From positions 124,001 through 188,000 of the forward strand of contig NZ_CP115757.1 in assembly GCF_027912675.1 (NCBI RefSeq): 64,000 bases of DNA, in the 5' to 3' direction. This document shows positions 1 to 7,827 of the stretch, piece by piece (the stretch's first letter is position 1; every line of letters starts with the position of its first letter). A program made the position numbers and the translations under genes. The DNA comes from Paracoccus sp. SCSIO 75233. Its GTDB lineage: Bacteria > Pseudomonadota > Alphaproteobacteria > Rhodobacterales > Rhodobacteraceae. The notes beneath the pieces were generated by a model. It saw nothing but the letters and a program-made list of their open reading frames with translations. It did no database searches and was not told the origin of the DNA.

Positions 1-1212
1 GACGTGATCGCAGGCGGTGCCCGGATCGACGGCCGCGACACCAAGACGGTGCGGCCGATCGATTGCGAAGTCGGCTTCCTGCCGCGGACCCACGGCTCGG
101 CGCTGTTCACGCGGGGCGAGACGCAGGGTCTGGTCGTGACCACGCTGGGCACCGGCGATGACGAACAGATCATCGACGCGCTGCATGGCAATTTCCGGTC
201 CAACTTCCTGCTGCATTACAACTTCCCGCCCTATTCGGTCGGCGAGGTTGGCCGCGTGGGTTCGCCCGGTCGTCGTGAAATCGGTCACGGCAAGCTGGCA
301 TGGCGCGCGCTTCAGGCGGTTCTGCCGGCGGCGACGGATTTCCCCTATACGATCCGCGTCGTGTCGGAGATCACGGAATCGAACGGTTCCAGTTCGATGG
401 CTTCGGTCTGCGGCGGCTCGCTGTCGATGATGGATGCGGGCGTGCCGCTGAAAGCCCCGGTCGCGGGTGTCGCCATGGGTCTGATCCTTGAGGATGATGG
501 CAAATACGCCGTTCTGACCGATATTCTGGGCGACGAGGATCACCTCGGCGACATGGATTTCAAGGTCGCGGGCACCGAGAACGGCATCACCAGCCTCCAG
601 ATGGACATCAAGGTCCAGGGCATCACGCCCGAGATCATGGAACAGGCGCTGGCGCAGGCCAAGGATGGCCGTCTGCATATTCTGGGCGAGATGGGCAAGG
701 CTCTGACCGAAGGCCGCCGCGAGTTCTCGGAACACGCGCCGCGCATCGAGACGATGCAGATCCCGACCGACAAGATCCGCGAAGTGATCGGCTCGGGCGG
801 CAAGGTGATCCGCGAGATCGTCGAGGTTTCGGGTGCCAAGGTCGACATCAATGACGATGGCATCATCAAGATCGCCTCGGCCAATGGTGAATCGATCAAG
901 AAGGCTTATGAGATGATCCACTCGATCGTCGCCGAACCCGAGGAAGGCCAGATCTACACCGGCAAGGTGGTGAAGCTGGTCGATTTCGGTGCCTTCGTGA
1001 ACTTCTTCGGCAAGCGTGACGGGCTGGTCCATGTCAGCCAGATCGCGAACAAGCGTCTGGGCCATCCCTCCGACGTTCTGAAGGAAGGTCAGGAAGTAAA
1101 GGTCAAGCTTCTGGGCTTCGACGACCGTGGCAAGGTGCGCCTTGGCATGAAGATGGTCGATCAGGAGACCGGCGAGGAGATCACCGAGAATAAGGAGGAA
1201 GACGCCGAATAA
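1..1212 (+). CDS. pnp: Polyribonucleotide nucleotidyltransferase (PNPase), 3' part
   Basis: The gene is cut by the left edge of the window; 403 codons are visible of a family normally near 700 residues. PNPase degrades RNA 3' to 5' by phosphorolysis and joins the RNA degradosome in the cytoplasm. Visible first is the second RNase PH-like domain ([44 protein letters not shown]), then a KH domain ([15 protein letters not shown] near residues 260-275) and a C-terminal S1 domain ([18 protein letters not shown], then DGLVHVSQI). The order RNase PH, KH, S1 is diagnostic. It ends in an acidic tail and is followed by a strong intrinsic terminator. The true start lies outside the window. Confidence 0.97.
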   Translation, partial: DVIAGGARIDGRDTKTVRPIDCEVGFLPRTHGSALFTRGETQGLVVTTLGTGDDEQIIDALHGNFRSNFLLHYNFPPYSVGEVGRVGSPGRREIGHGKLAWRALQAVLPAATDFPYTIRVVSEITESNGSSSMASVCGGSLSMMDAGVPLKAPVAGVAMGLILEDDGKYAVLTDILGDEDHLGDMDFKVAGTENGITSLQMDIKVQGITPEIMEQALAQAKDGRLHILGEMGKALTEGRREFSEHAPRIETMQIPTDKIREVIGSGGKVIREIVEVSGAKVDINDDGIIKIASANGESIKKAYEMIHSIVAEPEEGQIYTGKVVKLVDFGAFVNFFGKRDGLVHVSQIANKRLGHPSDVLKEGQEVKVKLLGFDDRGKVRLGMKMVDQETGEEITENKEEDAE

Positions 1213-1237
1213 TCGGCGCTTCCGTCTGATACTGCAG

Positions 1238-1268
1238 ACCGGCCCGGGAATATTCGGGCCGGTTTTTT
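1238..1268 (+). terminator. Intrinsic terminator of pnp
   Basis: A 9-bp perfect stem (ACCGGCCCG at 1238-1246 with CGGGCCGGT at 1255-1263) has an 8-base loop and runs into six T residues. It sits 26 bases after the pnp stop codon. Confidence 0.9.
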
Positions 1269-1286
1269 CGATACGAGAAGAACGAC

Positions 1287-2021
1287 ATGGATAGCGACTG
1301 GCCGATTTTCGTCCTGACACTTGAGGGCGACGATCTGCGCCGCCAGGCACTTATCGACGCGCTGGATGCCGCCAATCTTGCGCATCGCCTGTTTTTCGGG
1401 GTCGATGGTCGCAATGGGCTGGCCGAGACCTACCAGCCCCTGATCGACCGCGCGGCGGCAACGCGGCGCATGGGGCGGGCCATGACGGATGGCGAATTCG
1501 CCTGCGCGCTGTCGCACCGTCTGATCTATGAAACCATTCTGTCCGAGGGTCTGGAAGGGGCCGTCATCCTTGAAGATGACGCGATTCCCGGCCCTGATTT
1601 TCCCGCCTTTCTGGCTGCGGGCTGTCATCGCTGCGCGCGGCTGGCGCTGCTGGATTATCGCTTTGGCCGCGCGCTGCCCTGGCAAAGACAGCGCCGCGCA
1701 CAATGGGACTTCTACCGCGCCGCACAGCGTCCGACGCTGGCCTCGGCCTATTCCGTGTCACGTCTTAGCGCGGCGGATCTGCTGGCGGCCAGCACGCCGG
1801 TCAGCTATGTCGCCGACTGGCCGACGGATCTGCATCAGCTGGGCGCAGAGCTGGTGGTGCCGAGGCCGGTCGAGCATAGACCGCCCGGCGCCGGTCCCTC
1901 GCATCTGGAGGCGCAGCGCAGCGTGGCGGATCACCAGACCAAGAATCCTCGCCGACATCTGAACCGCGCTTATTGGAAGAACTTTCTGAGGCGCAAGCTA
2001 GCGCGCAAGGTCGGCCGCTAG
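1287..2021 (+). CDS. Glycosyltransferase family 25 (LPS/capsule-type) protein
   Basis: Predicted 244 residues. The N-terminus (PIFVLTLEGDDLRRQALIDAL) and the acidic metal/nucleotide-sugar motif VILEDDAIPGPDF around residues 93-105 match the GT25 family, which contains LPS biosynthesis galactosyl- and glucosyltransferases. Members act in the cytoplasm on surface-polysaccharide precursors; the exact sugar donor and acceptor cannot be read from sequence. The C-terminal 25 residues are strongly basic (RRHLNRAYWKNFLRRKLARK), plausibly for membrane association. It is a stand-alone gene between the pnp terminator and the convergent peroxiredoxin gene. The start ATG has a weak GAGAAG ribosome site 7 bases upstream. 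Confidence 0.8.
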   Translation: MDSDWPIFVLTLEGDDLRRQALIDALDAANLAHRLFFGVDGRNGLAETYQPLIDRAAATRRMGRAMTDGEFACALSHRLIYETILSEGLEGAVILEDDAIPGPDFPAFLAAGCHRCARLALLDYRFGRALPWQRQRRAQWDFYRAAQRPTLASAYSVSRLSAADLLAASTPVSYVADWPTDLHQLGAELVVPRPVEHRPPGAGPSHLEAQRSVADHQTKNPRRHLNRAYWKNFLRRKLARKVGR

Positions 2022-2107
2022 GCGGCAAACCGCGCCAGCCTTCCAAACCGCGCCTTTCCAGACCTTCTGGCACGCATCCCGCTCATGCGCCGGGCCGGGG
2101 CGGGATC

Positions 2108-2133
2108 TGCCACGCCCCTATATGAGCGTGGCA
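2108..2133. other. Stem-loop between convergent genes, possible weak terminator
   Basis: TGCCACGC (2108-2115) pairs with GCGTGGCA (2126-2133) around a 10-base loop. It lies between the converging ends of the GT25 gene and the peroxiredoxin gene. Neither strand has a clear T-run after the stem, so terminator function is only possible. Confidence 0.3.
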
Positions 2134-2142
2134 GAAATGCGC

Positions 2143-2805
2143 TTAGCCGTGCTTGGGGTCCTTGGCGAAGCGCAGATAGGGCAGCTTCTTGTCCAGCTTG
2201 CCGTATTGCGCTTCGGCGGCTGCGTCGTCGAGCGACAGCGCCACGATCACGTCCTGACCCGGCACCCAGTTGGCAGGGGTCGCCAGCGGCGCGCCGTCGG
2301 TTTCCTGCACGGCGTCGAGCGCGCGGATGATCTCGGCGAAGTTGCGGCCCACGGACATCGGGTAGGTCATGGTCAGGCGGACCTTCTTGTCCGGGCCGAT
2401 GATGAACACGGTGCGCACGGTGGCCGAATGCTGCGGCGTGCGGCCCTCGGTCGGCAGGTAGTAATCGGCGGGCAGCATGTCATAAGCCTTGGCGACGTTC
2501 AGCCCGGTATCGTCGATGATGGCGAAATTTGCCGGGACGCCTGCGACTTTCTCGATGTCGGCTTTCCACTTGCCGTGATCCTCGACCGAGTCGACCGAGA
2601 CGCCGAGCACCTTGGTATTGCGCTTCTCGAATTCCGGGACGAGTTGGGCGACGGCGCCGAATTCGGTCGTGCAGACCGGGGTGAAATCGCGCGGATGCGA
2701 GAACAGCACGACATAGCCGTCACCGGCCCAATCGTGGAAGCTGATTTCGCCATCGGTCGAATTCGCGGTGAAATCGGGGGCGGTATCGTTGATGCGCAGG
2801 CTCAT
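2143..2805 (-). CDS. 1-Cys peroxiredoxin (Prx6 family)
   Basis: Predicted 220 residues, the usual length of the Prx6/AhpC-TSA 1-Cys group, which reduces hydrogen peroxide and organic peroxides in the cytosol. The peroxidatic cysteine lies in DFTPVCTTEFG (about residue 46), followed by the conserved Arg and the C-terminal 1-cysPrx domain (TYPMSVGRNFAEIIRALDA, then PANWVPGQDVIV). No typical resolving cysteine is seen. The start at 2805 was chosen over an upstream one because AAAGGA lies just before this ATG and the protein then begins in the family manner (MSLRINDTAPDF). It is transcribed divergently from the aldehyde dehydrogenase; the 163-base gap must hold both promoters. Confidence 0.92.
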   Translation of the reverse strand: MSLRINDTAPDFTANSTDGEISFHDWAGDGYVVLFSHPRDFTPVCTTEFGAVAQLVPEFEKRNTKVLGVSVDSVEDHGKWKADIEKVAGVPANFAIIDDTGLNVAKAYDMLPADYYLPTEGRTPQHSATVRTVFIIGPDKKVRLTMTYPMSVGRNFAEIIRALDAVQETDGAPLATPANWVPGQDVIVALSLDDAAAEAQYGKLDKKLPYLRFAKDPKHG

Positions 2806-2968
2806 GAATGGTCCTTTCGGTTTGCTTCCAAGGCAACATAGGGGTTGGGGACGAAGTTCCAAGGTCAAATGGCGGGTGGATTTCCCGGCATGGCTGGCAA
2901 TCTTTTACGCGGCTTCTTGTGCGGCGCGGTTGCAGGTGCCACCTTGCTGGTAAGCACAGGAGGTTCCG

Positions 2969-4420
2969 ATGAGCGATATTCTCGACAAGCGCAAATTCTA
3001 CATCGACGGCAAATGGGTGGACCCGGTTGCCGCGAATGATCTGGAGGTGATCGACCCCTCGACGGAGGAGCCGGTGGCGGTAATCTCGCTTGGCGATCAG
3101 GCGGATACGGATGCGGCGGTCGCGGCAGCAAAGCGCGCCTTTGAGGGCTGGTCGCAGACCTCCAAGGAGGAGCGTCTGGCATATGTCGAGAAGATCCTTG
3201 AGGTCTACCAGAAGCGCGCCGACGACATGGCATGGGCGATCACGCATGAGATGGGCGCGCCCGCCGATCTGTCGGCGCAGGCGCAGGTGATGACCGGCAT
3301 TGGCCATATGGCGAATTTCATCAATGCGTTCCGAGATTTCGAATTCGTTCGTCCGCTGGGTCCGCAAGCCCCCGGCACGATGATCGCGTGGGAGCCGATT
3401 GGCGTGGTCGGGCTGATTACGCCTTGGAACTGGCCGATGAATCAGGTGACGCTGAAGGTGATCCCGGCGCTTCTTGGCGGCAATACGATGGTGCTGAAAC
3501 CGTCCGAGATTGCGCCGCTTTCGTCCATGCTGTTCGCGGAGATCATGGATGAGGCCGGGGTTCCGGCGGGCGTGTTCAATATGGTCAATGGCGACGGTGT
3601 GGGTGTGGGCACGCAGCTTTCGGTGCATCCGGATGTGGAGATGATCAGCTTCACCGGCTCCACCCGTGCGGGCATTGCGATTTCCAAGGCGGCGGCGGAC
3701 AGCCTGAAAAAGGTGGCGCTTGAACTTGGCGGCAAGGGAGCGAATGTGATCTTCGCCGATGCCGATGATCAGGCCGTGGTCCGTGGCGCGCGGCATTGCT
3801 TCCAGAACTCCGGGCAGAGTTGCAACGCGCCGACCCGGATGCTGGTGCAGCGCGAGATCTACGATCAGGCTGTGGAGACGGCGAAAGAGGTTGCAGAAAG
3901 CACCAAGGTTGCCAGCGCGCATGAGCACGGCAAGCATATCGGTCCGGTTGTGTCCAAGAAGCAGTGGGACCAGATTCAGGGGCTGATCGAGACCGGCATT
4001 CACGAAGGCGCGCGGCTTGTCGCGGGCGGGCCGGGTCTGCCGGAAGGGGTGAACCGTGGGTATTTCGTGCGCCCGACCGTGTTTGCCGACGTGAATAACG
4101 ATATGACGATTGCGCGGCAGGAAATCTTCGGCCCGGTCCTGTCGATCATTCCCTTCGAGGATGAGGAAGAGGCGGTACGGATCGCCAACGATACCGATTA
4201 CGGGCTGACCAACTATGTCCAGACCCGGGACGGCGCGCGGCGCAACCGCATGGCGCGGAAGCTGCGGGCCGGGATGGTCGAGACGAATGGCGAATCGCGC
4301 GGGCCGGGCTCGTTCTTCGGCGGTATCGGCCGGTCGGGCCGGGCGCGCGAAGGCGGCGTCTGGGGGATCGAGGAATTCATGGATTCGAAGGCCATCAGTG
4401 GCTGGGACAGCGACGCCTGA
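2969..4420 (+). CDS. NAD(P)-dependent aldehyde dehydrogenase family protein
   Basis: Predicted 483 residues, normal for the ALDH superfamily, which oxidises aldehydes to acids with NAD(P)+. Visible motifs: the Rossmann segment GLITPWNWPMNQ, KPSEIAPLS, the FTGS cofactor loop, LELGGKGANVIF carrying the general-base Glu (near 250), and the catalytic cysteine in NSGQSCNAPTRM (near 285). The C-terminal motif (EIFGPVLSI, FGGIGRSG) is complete. The substrate is not predictable from sequence. A strong AGGAGG ribosome site precedes the ATG. Being divergent from a peroxiredoxin suggests, but does not prove, a role in aldehyde or oxidative stress. Confidence 0.9.
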   Translation: MSDILDKRKFYIDGKWVDPVAANDLEVIDPSTEEPVAVISLGDQADTDAAVAAAKRAFEGWSQTSKEERLAYVEKILEVYQKRADDMAWAITHEMGAPADLSAQAQVMTGIGHMANFINAFRDFEFVRPLGPQAPGTMIAWEPIGVVGLITPWNWPMNQVTLKVIPALLGGNTMVLKPSEIAPLSSMLFAEIMDEAGVPAGVFNMVNGDGVGVGTQLSVHPDVEMISFTGSTRAGIAISKAAADSLKKVALELGGKGANVIFADADDQAVVRGARHCFQNSGQSCNAPTRMLVQREIYDQAVETAKEVAESTKVASAHEHGKHIGPVVSKKQWDQIQGLIETGIHEGARLVAGGPGLPEGVNRGYFVRPTVFADVNNDMTIARQEIFGPVLSIIPFEDEEEAVRIANDTDYGLTNYVQTRDGARRNRMARKLRAGMVETNGESRGPGSFFGGIGRSGRAREGGVWGIEEFMDSKAISGWDSDA

Positions 4421-4443
4421 CCGAAAATATTTTTTGAAAAATT

Positions 4444-4478
4444 CGCCCGTCCCGTTCGCTGAATGGGGCGGGCGTTTT
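4444..4478 (+). terminator. Intrinsic terminator after aldehyde dehydrogenase
   Basis: CGCCCGTCCC (4444-4453) pairs with GGGGCGGGCG (4465-4474) around an 11-base loop with one G-U pair, then TTTT. It begins 24 bases after the stop codon. Confidence 0.8.
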
Positions 4479-4588
4479 CTATCGAAAATAGTCGGAAAAC
4501 GGTCTTTTGAAGAAATTCAGGGGCTTGGCTATCCTAGCGAAAATGTCGGGATCAGAAGCCAAGTAAACTTATCAACTATTTGATTTTA

Positions 4589-4602
4589 TTGATAAAAATC
4601 TT
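4589..4602 (+). promoter_or_regulatory. FNR/FnrL-like operator candidate
   Basis: The site reads TTGAT-AAAA-ATCTT. It has a perfect left half and 3 of 5 bases of the right half of the FNR consensus TTGAT-N4-ATCAA. Its centre (4595.5) is about 40 bases upstream of the start point predicted from the -10 at 4624-4629, the usual class II activator position, and it overlaps the -35. FNR family consensus is established; its use here is inferred. Confidence 0.45.
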
Positions 4603-4629
4603 GAATCCCGGCGCAGGCTGGACTATATT
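4601..4629 (+). promoter_or_regulatory. Sigma70-type promoter of the small Cys-rich gene
   Basis: TTGAAT (4601-4606), a 17-base spacer, then TATATT (4624-4629) form one of the best promoter matches in the window. It is embedded in an unusually AT-rich stretch. The predicted leader is about 70 bases and contains a short GGGG/CCCC hairpin (about 4641-4656). Confidence 0.65.
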
Positions 4630-4705
4630 CCTGTCATCGAAAGGGGAAACCGCCCCGCAGCAATGACCCAAGGGATTTTCGCCCTCAGGCAAATAAAGGA
4701 AGACT

Positions 4706-4894
4706 ATGATGGCTAACAGCTCCTGCTCCGATTGCGCCTTCTTTGAAGATCACAAGGCGAATAGCGAAGTTAATCTCGACGATGCCGGCCTGTGCCGCTT
4801 CAACCCGCCCGTGACCCAGCCGACCGCCGACAAGCGCGGCCTGTGGCCGGTGGTGAAGTCGAACGACTGGTGCGGTCACTTCGACGCCGCATAA
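4706..4894 (+). CDS. Small four-cysteine protein, HiPIP-like spacing
   Basis: Predicted 62 residues (61 if the second of two adjacent ATGs, at 4709, is used). The ribosome site is AAGGAAG. The four cysteines are at 7, 10, 30 and 56, in [15 protein letters not shown] and NDWCGHF. The CxxC, then C near a proline pair, then WC pattern resembles the iron-ligand layout of high-potential iron-sulfur proteins, though spacing is longer and no export signal is present. It could equally be a cytosolic zinc or Fe-S protein of unknown role. It has its own promoter with an FNR-like box and its own terminator, so it is a monocistronic regulated gene. I do not know a characterised homologue. Confidence 0.85.
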   Translation: MMANSSCSDCAFFEDHKANSEVNLDDAGLCRFNPPVTQPTADKRGLWPVVKSNDWCGHFDAA

Positions 4895-5006
4895 GGCCAG
4901 ATGCCACCCAGGTAGCGAGCCGAAACGGCCAGTTACCCAAGGCAGCAAGAATATCGCCACCAAGGCAGCCAGCATCACGCCAGCCACCGAGGACGCGAGA
5001 ACGGGA

Positions 5007-5032
5007 AGGGACGGCTCAGGCCGTCCCTTTTT
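5007..5032 (+). terminator. Intrinsic terminator of the small Cys-rich gene
   Basis: AGGGACGG (5007-5014) pairs with CCGTCCCT (5021-5028) around a 6-base loop and ends in a T5 run. The roughly 110 bases between the stop codon at 4894 and the stem show no gene. Confidence 0.88.
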
Positions 5033-5065
5033 GATTTGCGGATCGCTTGCGACGCTCGGGCAGGA

Positions 5066-5776
5066 TCAGCCCCAGCTCACCTCGGCCAGGAAGATATAGC
5101 CTGCGCCGTAGATGGTCTTGATGAGTTGCGGGTTCTTGGGGTCTTCGCCCAGTTTGCTGCGCAGCCGAGAGATGCGGACATCCATCGCCCGGTCAAAGCT
5201 TTCGCCGCCCGCGCCGCCCAGGGTTTCCAGCATCTGCCCGCGAGAGATCAGGCGGCGCGGATTGTCGAGGAACATGCGCAGCACCTCGGCCTCTGCATGG
5301 CTGATCGGGGTTTCGGTTCCGTCCGGCGCGATCAGGGCGTAGCGGTCGAAATCCGCGCGCCATCCGGCGAAGCTGGCGGTGCTGCGCTGACCGGGGCGGT
5401 TCTGTGCGGCCGGGCGGCGCAGGCGGGCGCGGATACGGGCGACGAGTTCCGCCGGTTCAAACGGCTTGATGATGTAGTCGTCGGCACCGAGTTCCAGCCC
5501 GGTCACGCGGTCCTGAACCTGCGCGCGGCCCGAGACGATGATGATCGCCGCGCCGGATTCGGTGGCGAGCCGGTGAACGAGGGCCAGCCCGTCGCGATCC
5601 GGCAGGCCGAGATCCACCAGACAGGCATCGGGGGTGATATTGCGTAGCGCCGCCTCGAATTCCGTGGCGCGGGCGAAGCTCATGGTGCGGAAACCGGCAG
5701 CGTCCAGCGTGTCGGACATGATCCGGCGGATGTCGGGTTCGTCTTCGAGAATGGCGATCAGCGGGGCGTCAGTCAT
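5066..5776 (-). CDS. OmpR/PhoB-family response regulator
   Basis: Predicted 236 residues. The receiver domain (about 1-120) has the acidic pair LEDEPD at 11-13, phosphoacceptor Asp55 in CLVDLGLPD, the switch Ser in IIIVSGRA and the conserved Lys in DDYIIKPFEP. The C-terminal winged-helix domain (about 135-230) carries LISRGQMLETL and the recognition segment RAMDVRISRLRSKLGEDP, typical of OmpR/PhoB transcription regulators. Its start overlaps the end of the hybrid kinase gene by 8 bases, so the two are almost certainly co-translated. The likely target is the divergent CoA-ligase/ABC operon, whose upstream region has tandem direct repeats (7696-7715). Confidence 0.93.
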   Translation of the reverse strand: MTDAPLIAILEDEPDIRRIMSDTLDAAGFRTMSFARATEFEAALRNITPDACLVDLGLPDRDGLALVHRLATESGAAIIIVSGRAQVQDRVTGLELGADDYIIKPFEPAELVARIRARLRRPAAQNRPGQRSTASFAGWRADFDRYALIAPDGTETPISHAEAEVLRMFLDNPRRLISRGQMLETLGGAGGESFDRAMDVRISRLRSKLGEDPKNPQLIKTIYGAGYIFLAEVSWG

Positions 5777-7646
5777 GTGTTACCTGTGTAAATGCCGCCG
5801 CCAGCGTGGCCGCGTCGAAGGGTTTGTTCAGAACCGGCCCGGTGGCGCTGTCGCGCAGCGGATCGCCGGGGGGAAGTGCGGTCATCAGGATCAGCGGCGG
5901 CCCGGACGGGGTGGCAAGCTCGCTGCCCAGCCCGTCACCCAGTTGCAGATCCGACAGGATCACCGTCAGACCGGGCAGGTCCGCCAGCCCCTGTGCCTCT
6001 GCCAGCGAGGCGGCCTCGATCACCGAATGGCCCAGCCGGATCAGCATCTGGCGCAGCATCTTCCGCAATTCGCTGTCATCCTCGGCCAGCAGCACCATTT
6101 GCGGGCGTACGGGTCGAAGCGGCAGGCGCAGCCGGGCGCGGGCACCGGGTCCGTCCTCGCGGTTCGACAGGCGCAGCGTCCCGCCGGCGAGCTTGGCCTG
6201 ATCGAACACCATCGCAAGGCCAAGGCCGGAGCCTTGCCCCTGCTTGGTCGAAAAGAACGGCTCGGTGGCGCGGCTGAGGGCTTCGGGCGAGAAGCCGGGG
6301 CCGGTATCCGCGATCTCCAGCTCCAGCCACGGTGCTGCGGCGCGGGCGCTGAGCGTGATCTCGCCGCCCTTCGGTCCCATTGCGTCACGGGCGTTCAGGA
6401 TCATGTTGAGCAGCGAGTCCTGCACATGGCCGGGATCGAGCATCAGCCGTTCCTTGGGCAGATCGGCATTGAGCGTCAGCCGGGCGGAGCCGCCGACCGT
6501 GGCTTTCGCCATCTCCACAACGTCGCGCAGCAAATCCTGAAGGCGGATCGGTGCCAGTGCCGTGCCTTGCGGGGCGGCGATCTGGCCGATCCGTTCAAGC
6601 AGCTCCACCCCGCGACGCGCCGCCGCCAGTGTGGCCTGCACATCGGCATGCGCCTCAAGCGGCAGCCCGGCATGGGTCAGCCGGTCCTGGAGCCCGAGGA
6701 TCACGGTCAGCAGATTGCCGAAATCATGGGCGAGACCGGAGGTGATCTTGGCGGCGAGTTCGCGGCGCGAGGCGTGCGTCAGGGCCTCCCGCACCTCGAC
6801 CTCGGCGGTGACATCGGTCGACAGGATATAGACCCCGTTTCCGGCGCGGTCCGGCGTCAGGGCGATGCGGATGCGGCGGCCCGACTCCTCATGCGTCATC
6901 TCGAACACCTGATGACGGCCAGCGAGCGCGAGGTCCATGTAAGGGCGCACGACGGCGAATGTGGTGGTGCCCAGCACCTGATCGCCGGTCAGCCCGACGA
7001 TGTCGGGCCGGGTGCCGGGAAAGACCTGCGGCATCTGCCGGTTCGAGAACACATAGCGATAGTCGCGATCCATATGGGCGATATGGGCCGGGATCATTTC
7101 CGTCACCTGCCTTGTGCGGGCCTGGGTTTCGGTGACGACGCGCTTGGTTTCCTGAAGCGCCGTGATGGTCGCGGCGAGTTCGCGGTTGGCGGCGGCGAGG
7201 CGTTCGGCGTTTTCAAGCACCTGCTCCGAAAGTTCTTCAGAGCGGGCGCGGAGCAGCGTTTCCTGACGTTTGGTTTCGGTGATGTCGGTATAGACCGCGA
7301 TCCAGCCGCCCTGGGACAAGGGCGCGCCCTCGACCGAGATCCAGCTTCCGTCCGGGCGCTGGCGTTCCAGATAATGCGGCTGGAAGGTGCGGGCTTGCTC
7401 GACACGGATGCGCACGGCCTCGTCCGGGTCGTCCTGGGGTCCGTATTCGCCGCGCAGCACCATATGCCGGATCGTGTCTTCGAAATAGGTGCCGGGCAGG
7501 CAGAGATTGTCTGGCAGGCCGAACATCGCCTGATACTGGCGATTGGCGACGGCAAGCCGCAGGTCGGAATCGAAAATCGACAGGGCCTGTCCGATCAGGT
7601 TCAGGCCGGATTGCATCAGCTCGGCCCTTGAATTGCTGGCGATCAT
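5769..7646 (-). CDS. Hybrid sensor histidine kinase with PAS domains and C-terminal receiver
   Basis: Predicted 625 residues with no obvious membrane segment, so probably a cytosolic sensor. Order: an N-terminal PAS-like domain (LIGQALSIFDSDLRLAVANR), a coiled-coil stretch (about 130-180), a second PAS (HIAHMDRDYRYVFSNRQMP), a dimerisation/phosphorylation domain with the H-box LAHDFGNLLTVI (His near 307), and an ATPase domain with N-box MILNARDAMG, DTGPGF and GQGSGLGLAM. It ends in a receiver domain (LLAEDDSELR, acceptor Asp in VILSDLQLG, Lys in LNKPFD). No HPt domain is present. The start at 7646 is preferred over 7673 because GGGAGGA lies 5 bases before it. The ligand is unknown; the neighbours suggest a carboxylic acid or a related signal. 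Confidence 0.9.
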   Translation of the reverse strand: MIASNSRAELMQSGLNLIGQALSIFDSDLRLAVANRQYQAMFGLPDNLCLPGTYFEDTIRHMVLRGEYGPQDDPDEAVRIRVEQARTFQPHYLERQRPDGSWISVEGAPLSQGGWIAVYTDITETKRQETLLRARSEELSEQVLENAERLAAANRELAATITALQETKRVVTETQARTRQVTEMIPAHIAHMDRDYRYVFSNRQMPQVFPGTRPDIVGLTGDQVLGTTTFAVVRPYMDLALAGRHQVFEMTHEESGRRIRIALTPDRAGNGVYILSTDVTAEVEVREALTHASRRELAAKITSGLAHDFGNLLTVILGLQDRLTHAGLPLEAHADVQATLAAARRGVELLERIGQIAAPQGTALAPIRLQDLLRDVVEMAKATVGGSARLTLNADLPKERLMLDPGHVQDSLLNMILNARDAMGPKGGEITLSARAAAPWLELEIADTGPGFSPEALSRATEPFFSTKQGQGSGLGLAMVFDQAKLAGGTLRLSNREDGPGARARLRLPLRPVRPQMVLLAEDDSELRKMLRQMLIRLGHSVIEAASLAEAQGLADLPGLTVILSDLQLGDGLGSELATPSGPPLILMTALPPGDPLRDSATGPVLNKPFDAATLAAAFTQVTHD

Positions 7647-7695
7647 CTGGTCCTCCCTGCTGCTGGTTAGCATCCTGAACCGGCTTCGGGAAGCG

Positions 7696-7715
7696 CGTTA
7701 GAATTCGTTAGATTT
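7696..7715 (+). promoter_or_regulatory. Tandem direct repeat, candidate response-regulator site
   Basis: CGTTAGAATT is followed at once by CGTTAGATTT: two 10-bp units in exact tandem, 9 of 10 bases identical. OmpR/PhoB regulators bind tandem direct repeats with about one helical turn per unit. The repeat lies between the divergent kinase and CoA-ligase genes and ends 8 bases upstream of a weak promoter candidate (TTGCGG at 7724, 17-base spacer, TATGCG at 7747). Binding is inferred. Confidence 0.45.
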
Positions 7716-7827
7716 CAGAAAAATTGCGGAAATACTCTCGGTTGAATATGCGATTGTCAGAGGCGGGCAGGAGGGCTTGCCGACGATGAGGGACGGCCCC
7801 GTTGCGGGACCGAAACCGGGAGGAAAC

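Noticed and set aside
2720..4003. Minus-strand frame opposite the aldehyde dehydrogenase
   Set aside because: It overlaps a complete aldehyde dehydrogenase and the peroxiredoxin start; the protein is basic and low-complexity, as expected for shadow frames.
4685..4987. Minus-strand frame opposite the small Cys-rich gene, with a hydrophobic start
   Set aside because: The plus-strand gene has a promoter, ribosome site, terminator and ordered cysteines. The opposite frame has none of these.
5634..7631. Long open frame (665 codons) on the plus strand opposite the hybrid kinase
   Set aside because: It is a mirror frame of a gene with clear kinase and receiver motifs. High GC content keeps antisense frames open, and its protein has no family pattern.
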